A DNA stretch of 64,000 nt from Pyrocephalus nanus (Eukaryota > Chordata > Aves > Passeriformes > Tyrannidae): NCBI GenBank assembly GCA_038380795.1, contig CM076266.1, positions 37,213,425 through 37,277,424 on the forward strand. The letters run 5' to 3'. A program made the position numbers and the translations under genes. Shown here in pieces: positions 23,949 to 32,821 of the stretch; position 1 is the stretch's first letter; each line of letters starts with the position of its first letter. A model generated the notes under the pieces. That model saw nothing but the letters and a program-made list of their open reading frames with translations, was not told where the DNA came from and ran no database searches.

Positions 23949-23980
23949 AAAAAAAAAAAAAAAGGCAGGAAAAAAAAAAA
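23949..23980. repeat. Paired A-tract near start of CREB5 3' UTR
   Basis: A15-GGCAGG-A11, with the same six-base spacer as the pair at 20291-20316, about 3.6 kb away in the transcript. Confidence 0.9.
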
Positions 23981-24640
23981 GCTGGGGAATTACAGGAGTT
24001 TGGGAAGGGAAATGGAAGGTGTGACAATAACTGAAGGAGAAAAAGGCCCGAGTTGGGGAGAGAGAAGGGGGAGGGCTAGACAAAGGAGTACGTTACTTGG
24101 GCTTGATTTTGTCCTGATAGCCACATCCTATATAACCACTTTAAAAGAGGTTCTGAATGCAAGACGCGGTCTGCTGATAGCACAAGGCTAACTCTTTTTT
24201 ATTATGCTGTCAGCAGATGCCCTCTCTATATATTTATAGCCTAATTACTCCTAGTTACCTATGTTTGACTCTGTTTAATACTTTTCATGCCTCACGCTGA
24301 CTAACAAGCTGCAGTTTAACACAGCTTCTTATTTCTGAGGCTTCAGGATAGATTTGTGAGAAGGAAACATGACTATGTACAGAAACAGTTAGGTTTATAA
24401 ACAAGTAACTGGTACCCAAAAAATGGAGAAAGCACCAAAGCATTTCTCAAGCTGATAGCATATTAATTGCATAACTCCCTTTTCTGTAACTAAGTATAAA
24501 AGACATTTTAATAACTATAAAAATGAATAGCCAGAGTCTTTCAAGAACTGAGGAATCTTCCAGGCTTGAGTTTCAGTTGCAAATGTCTTTAGCAGAGAGG
24601 ACGCTACCACACCCCCCTAACAGTTTCTGATCAACCACTT

Positions 24641-24804
24641 TTAAATGATGGGGTTGATGTCTGTTCTGTGGCTGGCGAGCTGGGTGAGAGTGGAGCTTCC
24701 CACGACGTCGCTGACAGAGGAGGAGGTCGTTATGGTGTTGTGCTGGATGACTTGCTGCTGGGAGCAAGCTGGGACCGGGCTTGCAGGAGGGCTGCTCTCA
24801 GGAC
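24641..24804 (-). CDS. CREB5: CREB5 terminal coding exon with stop codon
   Basis: The acceptor is ...ccttcctag. The exon begins GT CCT GAG AGC, completing the split serine codon and giving S-PESSPPASPVPACSQQQ. The tail continues through QHNTITTSSSVSDVV and ends in SHRTDINPII, followed by TAA at 24643..24641. This C-terminal tail is Ser/Thr/Gln-rich, probably disordered, and typical of CREB5. Compared with the human tail as I remember it, there are conservative changes clustered in the last 25 residues (SDVV, LTQLAS, INPII). The same exon continues into the 3' UTR. Confidence 0.96.
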
Positions 24805-27800
24805 CTAGGAAGGGGGTGAGGGCACAGAGACAACACACGTTCATTTTTCCTTCTGAGTAAAAAGCCCAGGCTGGGTGACACTCCTGAAAATACTAACGAC
24901 CTGAGGCATGCACAAGTCACAGGATTTCAAAATACACAGTTATCCAGCACTTTCTGTCTGCTGATCTTTTTAGTTTTTGTTATTTTTTTCAAGCCAGCTT
25001 CTCTGATATCAACCCGACTTCAGGAGTTGAGACCCTGAAAAAAGTCCAAAACCTTAATGACTACAAAAACTAGTGTTAGGATAAAAACTCTGATATCTTA
25101 AGGCCTTTAAAATCAGTTGGGATGCTTAAATGCTTTATTTGCTCTAGCAGGAATCAAAATTAGAGTGCAGTGCACTGCAGCACAGAAAATCTAATTCGAA
25201 CAAGAGTTGATAGGCATGTAATGCAATTATGTATTTTTTTCTTTGAGTACTGTTAAAGAGACAGATGCATAGGGATACAGAGGAGACAGAAATGGGCTCT
25301 ATTTTAAGAGAATGCTGCAATCTAGCAAGTATTAACCCTGAGACTCTTCTGAACTGTTCTAGAGCCAAAGAAAGAACTTTTCCTTAAATTGCCACATTCA
25401 TAAAATGCATCAACTAGACAGAATTGATTCAATGTCTCCATTAGCTGAGAATTCTTTGGGGAAAAAAAAAAAAAAAAAAAGAAAGGTAAGAGTTAAAAAA
25501 GAGTTAACAAACCTTGAAAACCTGTGCCAGGCCTGGTCTGTGCCACTGTCAGAGCACAGTACCATTTTCACTGGAGGGGACTGTAATGTTTTCCTTTTTA
25601 ACTTTCCTTTTGAGAGTTATTTTAAGGTTCTGGTAGCGCTGCGCCCAGGAGGACTCTTGCAGGTTTGGAGCTGTGAGTTCAAGCGGGATCCTCCACAGGG
25701 GAGTGAGTGTCCATCCATGTGCATCTCCTTGCCGAAGGGAGGGGTGGGGAAGACTAGCTCTGCTGTGTGGGATGAAAACCGGGGCTTTTTTGTTTTTGAG
25801 TAGGGCTGGATAAATAAGGGCAGGAGATTGGATGGCTCGGATGATGTTTGAGAAGACAGGTTCAAGTGATAATATGACCAACAAGGGGTTCTGGAGGGAA
25901 GAACTGGAAGCTTTGCTTTCCTGTGAGGAGTGTGGAGACAGCGCAAACATATTGGCTACTTACTTAAATATCCTTGTGATTCTTTCTGCATAGCTGTTAT
26001 CGGACAGTCTTTATGTGTTAACAATAACTGTTTCAGCTGTGCTACCTCATTTTTCAGCATGGAAACCTCATTCTAGAAAAGAAAGAGAGTTTAGTTTGCA
26101 ACAAAATTTAAACCAGGCTCTTCTGCAAAGCTTTAACCCAAGAACACAAAAACTTCTCCACAACTTTGGAAAAACTGAGCGAAAAAGGCACTCAGTGCTT
26201 ATGTACTGGGTTTATGTTAACATTAGCTGGTGACATTATATTATAACTTCTGAAGGCAGTCTGGCATCCAGATTTGGTGACATTAACTGACAAATGAACC
26301 AACTCCACAGTACAAGAGACACCTAAGGCAATGTTATAATCCACTTGGGAAATACTCTGGCTCTCTGCATCAGGCCAGGTGGGCAGACCTGTTGCAGCAA
26401 AGGGCACACTGCCATGCTCAGGGGCGTAGGGACAGGACTGCTGTCACCTACAGCTCCACTGCAGATGGTGCCTGGGTGCTGCTCACTCCTCTGTGTTTTG
26501 TGGGAGAATTTCTTTGAGGAGTGCCATTATACAAATGGTTTTTCTGCCATTGGCAGCACACAGGCACACGTTTGCATGAGGCAAAAGCACTGTGCCCACC
26601 ATAAGAAGGGTAGCACTGAAAGAAAGGCTTTTATTATTATATTCAGAGTATTTTCATCCATCCAGTGAATCTTCCTTTTTAGGCTTCTATCTTTCTGGCT
26701 TTGAATGAGGATTTAGCTACGTGTCCTACTCTGAAGAAATCTTTTACAGTTGAGTTAATGGCACTTCAAAAAAAAAAAAAAAATCCCCACAAAAAGCAGT
26801 GACAAGAAAAGAAAATAAATACAACTTCATCTAGTGAAAGTTTCTAAATCCCAAGACAGCTTTTTCCTGACTTTTTCTGCTAAAATGTAATTATTTCTTT
26901 AATTGAAGCACACACATCTTGATTAACCAACTGATTATGCCTGAGCTCCCGCTAGGAGCTGACTGTGCGGGGGCAGCCCAAAAGGCACTGCCAGCCCTTC
27001 TGAGCACAAAGAGCCCCTCTGTGTCCTCAGGGGCACAGACAGTGGCTCGCACCTGAAGCTGCATGTTTGTCTGGGTGAGCTCTTCTGCTTTCTTTTCCAG
27101 TGACATCACCCAGACCTTCCTCTTCTGTCTGCAGCGCGTGGCAGCGGCTCGGTTCCTTTCCAGAAATTTCCGCCTCCTCTCATCCGGGTCTTCATCTACC
27201 ACTCTCCTCCGGCGACCTCCAGTTGGCTGTGGCGGCTGTATCGTCTGTGTGGGCTGCATCTGCTGTGCCGCTGGCGAAACCTGGAGGGGAAGAAGAGGTT
27301 TTTCAGGGGATGGCAAGGGGGAAAAGTTACAGAGGTGGATCCTGAAATGGGAAGGGAAATCTCACACACTCAGCCTGCTCCTCAACAAGGTCTACAACAG
27401 ACATGAGTTGAAAGCTGTACCAGATGCCACTGAAACTAGCTGCTGGCAAATCCTTACTGTGGTCAAAGGGCAGATTTTTTTGAAACAGTCCTCTGAATAT
27501 TAGTAGGGGAACATTTTTCTCCCCTTAAAGTTAGTTGTTAAAAATATTCACTTAGGTGCATTCTCTGTCACCACCTATTTCAAACCTGCAATGTCAAGTT
27601 TCTCTCAGGACCTATTTTAATCAAAGCAGAGCACTGTAGTAGCCTTATTTCTCTCTCTCTCTTTTTTCCCCCAAATGCCTCCAAAATTTTGGCCCATTTC
27701 TATTTCCCAGGCTTTACCATCTTTTCCTCACACTTTACCATCTCTGGAGACAGAAGCTGCAGAGCTCTTTGCACCTGAGTGGAACTGGGAAGCTGTGTCT

Positions 27801-30800
27801 GGGATCTCGCAAGGCCAGCAGACCTCACTGCCCCTCAGCAAGGGACAAAGAAAGGATTTAGGTGCCTGAACTTGAACCTGTGTTTTGGTATCCCTGAACT
27901 GTGTGGAGAAGGAATATTCCTCTTATTAGATGTTTCCATTAGACCCCTGTGGACGCTCTGCTCCTTTTCATTCAATAGCCTGGCTTTGAGAGTAGATGCA
28001 TACCACATCCATCCCACTGTTACAAAACTATGAAAAAATATGTATTTATGCTTTTTCAAGTGCAGCAGAGTATTGATCCTGCTCCTGAGAGTAACTAGCC
28101 CATGATATTACAGAAAAGGTGCGTGGTAGGGGCAGCCCCATGTAGGCTGTGCTCCCACTCCTGGGCAGATGGAACATTTCCATATCCCAGTCAGGAACCA
28201 GCATCAGATTTAATGTTCAGCTGCCTGGGAACAGCCAGCTTTTGGACTACTTCCCTGCCTCTCTGTGGCACCTGGGCTACAGGGCTCTGGAGAGACCCTC
28301 TCTCCCTCTGCTTGGGTTTTGGGAACCCGACCCATAAGTCCCATTGCTCACGCCCAGCGGGAGCCCCTGCTGCTGCTCACGTTGCTGCTGCCACTCCTGC
28401 ACAGTCTGGAACAGTCTGGAAACTTGAATTGTTGACTCAAAATTAACCCTCTTGTTCAGGCAAGGGCCCAAACCTCCAAGGTGCTTCCTTTTGACTCCAG
28501 GGAGTGGATGTACTCAGTGCTTTGTCAGACTGAGCCCTGAATTTCAATAGCAGCAATTAACATGTGTTTGCCTAACACCTCTGTCTGTCTCAATTAAAAT
28601 GATACTATCGTCTTGAGTCTTGCGAAGTTGAGGTCGCTTTTCCGTCTAGAATCTAGTTTGCTCCCTCCCTTAGCTGACTTGTGGCAATTACAGAGGCAAT
28701 TTTATGTGTAATTATTCTGTGCATCTGATAATGTGTTTTGCATAAAGCCGAATTTATTCCCAGCTCTATGTTGCACAGTCAGGGAATCTCTCTCACAGGA
28801 GCAGAAAAAAAAAGCTTTCAAAAAATAACCTTCTAAAAATAAATAAGCCACCCTGCATTTTCTGATTGATTTTTAAAATTTCAGCTTGCATTAACTCCAT
28901 ATGTTAACTGGTAGAATCTCCAACACTGTCTACATTGGAGGCTGGAGTCCCAGGTCTGTGGCAGCTGCAGTAGAAGCAGCTACCAGCACTGCACAGGACT
29001 GCTGGCCAGCACTGCACAAGAGCATTGGTTACAGCCCCCATTCCCACCAGCATCCCCAGGCTGCTGCTGGGAGATTGCTGCCAAAGGATTCCAGCTGCTC
29101 CCTGTCCACCAGGGCCAGGCATGCCACATCTTTAGCAGTATGTCTGAGTGCAGAGGTCTCAGAAATACCTTTTAATGTTAACATCTCATCAAAGGCCTTT
29201 CGTTTTCTCACACACAACACCTTCCTAGACTTCAGAGATCTGTTATTTATCTTTCCTTATCCCTTTCTTCTCCTTTTTCTTTCAGCTTTAAAAATTCTTA
29301 TTTCTTAACTCTCTCAGTAGGTTTGGTACAAAGGCAGAAAAAGGTAACTATACAGTTCTTTACTTTTTTAAATACCCTTCATATGGTCATTTTCTCCTGA
29401 GTAACTAGTGAGTCATTAAGTTTTCAGAATGTACCAGGCAGTCTCTGGGTAGTCAGAGTGCATTTTCAGAACAACAGAATCTCCTGTCCATCTCTGGCAG
29501 ATATTAATTATAAAGGTTGCCATTATTCCACTAATAATGTCTCATGGGATAGTTAACTGACTCTTACCTGATAGCTTTTAACCCTGAAATGTTAGGCTAT
29601 GTCTTAGTAACTGTCTGAGCATCATTCTCCAGGACAATTTTACTGCCCTGCCTAGGGACATAAGAAAGAACATTAACTAAATATCAAAATTTAGGTTAAT
29701 TTTAGTTTTTTAGAGGATGCGAATCACGTATCCGTAATGAAGACAAACATAGGACAACTAAGAGAATGAAATGGCATCCAAACCCTTACCCTGCTTAAGC
29801 TATCACTCTGACAAGTTTAATATGAAGAAATCTTTATGAGATCAACACAAGAATAACAGTAAAATTTTTGTAGTAGTTGAGGCAACATAGCTATAACTTG
29901 ATAAAATATCTCACTTTCTCAGAAAGATACCTGTCAGAAGGTGATTTTTACTTTTATGCTTGAGACTATATTTCTTTCTTTTCTTTGCAACTTAGCACAA
30001 AACTAATAGCCATTCACTCATTCTATGAAAGTTCATTGGGCTGCTGTGTATCAAAATGGTAGCTGAAAAGCATGAAATGAATTCTGACATTACAGAAGGG
30101 TGCAGCATAGAATAACAACAGTCTTGGCATGGTAGTACATGGTTTACAGCAGCGTGAACCATGCTGTCATTTGGCAGGTGGTTTGGAAAGGAAGGATCTG
30201 TCTCAGAAGAATAAGAAGGTTAATAATTAGTAAATCACACCATAAAATTAATGTCTGCTGGAGCAATGAGATCCCCAAAGAAGCCATTACCATGGGGACT
30301 ATGGATGAGCTTTGAAAGTAATAACCATGTGCTTATTACTCAGCAAGCCCTTCTTTTCTCCCCTCTAATGCATCTGTTCAGAAATCACTATTGCCTTCCC
30401 ACCATGGGAACAGATGCACAGCAAGAGCTCTGCTGCCCAAGGAAGCCTCTGGCCCTAGGATTCCTACTCAGTCACCCTCCAGTTGAATCCCTTTGGTGAC
30501 ACTCAAGCACCCATGGACAAGGTGAAGACCTCTTGGGATCTGTTGCCTCCAGTAACATGCTGTGCATGGCAAAGCTTATCTAACTGCACAGACTCGTTGC
30601 CAGGGACTGTGTGGTGCTGGGACACAGGGTGAGGCTTTGTGGCTGCCAGTCAGTCCACCTACCCTGGTGCCTGTAACTCTTCTTGCCTGCCTGCAAGTCC
30701 TTTGTAGTGCCTAGTTAGCAGGGAATACAAAAGCCAAGAAATCATGGCTGTCTTAACTGTTAGAAAGTCATGGACCTGCTCAAGTGGGTCCAGATAAGGA

Positions 30801-32002
30801 CCACTGGCTCACTGATCTTATCCTTAAAACTGTGACATTTGTTTTCTCTGGTAGCTGTTTTCTCCTCGCCTATTAAAAGTGGTGCTGTGAATGTTTTGCA
30901 GCAGTTTTATTCTCCCAACTCACTGAAGTTATCAATACTATTGCCCTTGTTTTAAAAGCCTCAGAAAGGTTAAATTGCTTCCTCCATCTCATGCATGGAG
31001 TCCTCAGTCCGCTAAGAACAACTTTATCCTTATTCTCTCAGGGATCTCCAAGACAGCAATCAGGTTACCTTTGGTTTCTCTGTTATGAGATAATGTCTTT
31101 TTATTGGAGTTTTTAAACAACTCCAAGGAAAATAACTCATTAACAGATGGGAAAATAATTGAATTCACAAAGTAAAAACTGAACTAAACTTAGGAAAGCT
31201 CTGGATATCTTCTCACAGGGGAGTCTGTTGCTATCTTACTTAGACTATTTCTCTAAAGCTGACAATTCATTTTACATTAGCAAATGGTTTAGGGAAATCC
31301 CATGTGCTTGCAGACTCTGCAGTAATAAAGCTAGATGTTAGTAAATAGTTAATGTTGTGGGACACTGGGATGTCAGCCAAATCCTCTCATTTTCTTTAAT
31401 GTTTTCAAAGAGCTTGTCTGAAAGGTACTTGCAAGCAACACAATACTTCACAGATTGAACTTCTTATGGCTGGAACTCCTCTTTGTCCTTACATTCTATG
31501 CACTGCCCATTTGTCTTCCTTAACTTTGCTCCCCAGACCTGACATATTACAGTCACTACCCCCAGAGCTTTATTTTTCTTGTGAAATCCTGATGCAGAAG
31601 CCTACCATCTTAAGAAATGAATAGAATTCCTCTTAAAAATGACTGTGCTAAGTTTAGTTCATGCTCACTAGTTCATTAGTTCAAAAAACATTCAGTTCAG
31701 ATACTGAATTATACAAATTGCTGAAGCAAATATACCTGGTCCAAAAATTGAGTCCTACATCTCATTCAGTGGGGACCTTCACTGACTTGTCATCTGAATA
31801 CAAGTCTAGGTTGTCTTACTTAAATCTCTCCTGGGACTGGCTTCACCATCTTTTTTCTCCTGTCACAGCAGGCACCAACTACTGCCCACACTCTCAGCTA
31901 ATCTTGGCAGATGTTTGTCCCCTTCACAGGACCTGGATCCTTTAATCTTTTCCTCTAAGCCAGTGTATCTTACCTTAGAACTCCCTCAACTATCTCCAGT
32001 CT

Positions 32003-32057
<55 letters not shown>

Positions 32058-32821
32058 CATTTCATTTCACTAAAGACCTCATTACGTATTTCTGCAGGTA
32101 GAACTCATACAGCTTTTTAAATCTTGGCCTAAGAAGTTCAGGTTCAAGCACATTAAGCAACATATATAATATGCCAATTTCTGTAATAAAATAAAATTTC
32201 ATCCATAAAAGAATATGTGGCAATCTGCAGAGCTCAGAGCAGCGAAAAGCCTTTGGAGCTCCTTATAAAGTAAGATATTACAAATGTCTAATAAATTAAC
32301 AAGCAAAACAAGTTGTTTCTTTACTCCATTTTCTGCATAAAGTTTGAGCTTCCCCATCACCATTAGCAGACATTTACGAGCAGCCCAAGGGGCTTGTGTC
32401 TAACAAGACATGCATGCAAGAAGAAAGCGTACAGGGATCAGGCTTTAACTCCACACAACAGCAAAACTCAGCAACGCAGCATGACATGAAGGTCTACCTG
32501 TGCTTGTCCGCCTGAGTGCAGCGGTGGGTGCGGTGAGGTCTGGTGATGTGCTGGGTGTGCGTGAAGGTGCGAGTGAGAGTGGTGGTGGGGATGGTTCTGC
32601 TGGTGATGAGGCTGAGGATGAGGATGGTGCGCCGGATGCTGGTGCTGATGTGGGTAAGAGTGATGAGGTGGCAGTGTCTGGTGCTGATGAGGATGTGAGT
32701 GCATATGATGGTGCGGCGTCTGGTCCTGCCGCGAGCTCATCATTTCCATCATGTGGCCCATGGTGTTCATATTCCCGTTGGACATGGCGGCAGGATGATG
32801 AGTCAGTGCTGCCTTCAGTCT
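24641..32821 (-). CDS. CREB5: CREB5, 3' portion of gene (four terminal coding exons, 5' part off-window)
   Basis: CREB5 is a nuclear bZIP transcription factor that binds cAMP-response and AP-1-like DNA elements as a homodimer or with partners such as JUN. The coding pieces are 32821..32498, 27280..27053, 26072..25964 and 24804..24641 on the minus strand. They join through GT-AG introns into one frame of 274 codons plus stop. In order the product has a histidine-rich region, a basic region (ERNRAAATRCRQKRK), a five-leucine zipper and a Ser/Thr-rich tail ending in INPII. The His-rich segment and the tail identify CREB5 rather than ATF2 or ATF7, which share the bZIP but lack this His block. The N-terminal zinc finger and activation domain are missing because they lie upstream beyond 64000. 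In mammals the gene sits between JAZF1 (5' side) and TRIL/CPVL (3' side); neither neighbour is visible here. No frameshift or in-frame stop was seen, so the gene looks intact. Confidence 0.96.
24805..25963 (-). other. CREB5: CREB5 last intron
   Basis: This 1,159-bp intron has GTAAGT at its 5' end and CCTTCCTAG at its 3' end on the minus strand. It holds a 19-base A-run on the plus strand (25462-25480), read as a U-run in the pre-mRNA. No other element was seen. Open frames of about 130 codons on both strands (25405-25950) look like chance: one includes a lysine run from the A-tract, and none resembles a known family. Confidence 0.9.
25964..26072 (-). CDS. CREB5: CREB5 exon encoding second half of leucine zipper
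   Basis: This 109-bp exon encodes NEVSMLKNEVAQLKQLLLTH and then KDCPITAMQKESQGYL, plus the first base of the next serine codon. The acceptor is ...cttttctag and the donor TTTAA|GTAAGT, a near-perfect consensus. Leucines at exon residues 6 and 13 continue the seven-residue spacing of the previous exon, giving five heptad leucines in total. The exon ends in phase 1, so the split AGT serine codon is completed by GT at the start of the terminal exon. The sequence looks identical to the mammalian CREB5 zipper as I know it, which fits strong constraint on dimerisation. Confidence 0.97.
26073..27052 (-). other. CREB5: CREB5 intron splitting the leucine zipper
   Basis: This 980-bp intron interrupts the zipper between leucines 3 and 4. 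It begins GTGCGA and ends TTTTCTAG. The bZIP frame stays open for 53 codons into it, to a stop at 26891. A 16-base A-run lies on the plus strand near 26768. No repeat family was recognised. Confidence 0.9.
27053..27280 (-). CDS. CREB5: CREB5 exon encoding bZIP basic region and first half of zipper
   Basis: This 228-bp exon encodes 76 residues, from VSPAAQQMQPTQTIQ to TQTNMQLQ. It starts after the acceptor ...cccctccag and ends at CAG|GTGCGA. Residues 23-26 are a run of four arginines; the basic region spans about residues 40-58 and has the bZIP signature N-x7-R within RNRAAATRCR. Zipper leucines fall at exon residues 61, 68 and 75, continuing into the next exon. This part contacts DNA and starts the dimer interface. 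Both borders are phase 0. The donor departs from the GTRAGT consensus at positions +4 to +6. If the next intron were retained, the frame would continue for 53 residues before a stop. Confidence 0.98.
27281..32497 (-). other. CREB5: CREB5 intron between His-rich and bZIP exons
   Basis: This 5,217-bp intron begins GTAGAC and ends CCCCTCCAG. It contains a (CA)n tract at 32008-32055, about 440 nt downstream of its donor, and a short perfect 10-bp duplication near 28398-28418. No transposable element or hidden exon was recognised in the remainder. Confidence 0.88.
32008..32055. repeat. (CA)n microsatellite, about 24 units
   Basis: An almost pure CA run of about 48 bp ends at CACACGCC. It lies in the CREB5 intron about 440 bp downstream (in transcription) of the His-rich exon's donor. 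On the transcribed strand it reads (UG)n. Pure runs of this length are usually length-polymorphic. Confidence 0.97.
32498..32821 (-). CDS. CREB5: CREB5 exon encoding the histidine-rich region
   Basis: This 324-bp exon encodes 108 residues. The acceptor reads ...ctgttccag and the exon opens with AGA CTG AAG (RLKAALTHH). It then runs through MSNGNMNTMGHMMEMM into a stretch of about 95 residues with roughly 30 histidines, in patterns such as HQHQHPAHHPHPQPHH, and ends in GGQAQ. The donor is CAG|GTAGAC. Both ends fall between codons (phase 0), so the exon can be skipped without breaking the frame. The His-rich block is characteristic of CREB5; its biochemical role is not settled. Reading on into the intron would add only nine residues before a stop. 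The human protein has THTGNQ-like residues near the exon end where this copy reads LHSGGQ, an ordinary species difference. A 121-codon plus-strand frame over the same bases is a shadow. Confidence 0.97.

Larger units (their letters stand above)
18070..24640 (-). other. CREB5: CREB5 3' UTR (long, about 6.5 kb)
   Basis: This is inferred from continuity with the terminal exon and the absence of any other gene. The region is AT-rich and has no recognisable transposon. It contains many short A- and T-runs, a (GAT)n tract, a UGUAAAUA Pumilio-type element (plus-strand 18292-18299, read on minus) and several possible internal poly(A) signals (TTTATT on plus near 19568, 20590, 20684 and 24197). The length fits the long 3' UTR known for mammalian CREB5. 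A 162-codon minus-strand frame at 20093-20581 inside it is driven by poly-Phe from T-runs and is not a gene. The exact 3' end is a prediction, and shorter isoforms from the internal signals are likely. Confidence 0.75.

Noticed and set aside
25405..25950. Open frames of about 130 codons on both strands in the last CREB5 intron
   Set aside because: The two overlap on opposite strands, one contains a lysine run from a simple A-tract, and neither has recognisable domains.
27053..27280. Alternative assignment of the bZIP exon to ATF2 or ATF7
   Set aside because: The bZIP alone is close to both, but the linked His-rich exon and the C-terminal tail are specific to CREB5.
27063..27503. Plus-strand 146-codon open frame
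   Set aside because: It is antisense to the CREB5 bZIP exon and runs into the intron; no homology recognised.
32008..32055. Possible CRISPR-like or other spaced repeat array
   Set aside because: It is a plain dinucleotide microsatellite without spacers; the genome is eukaryotic.
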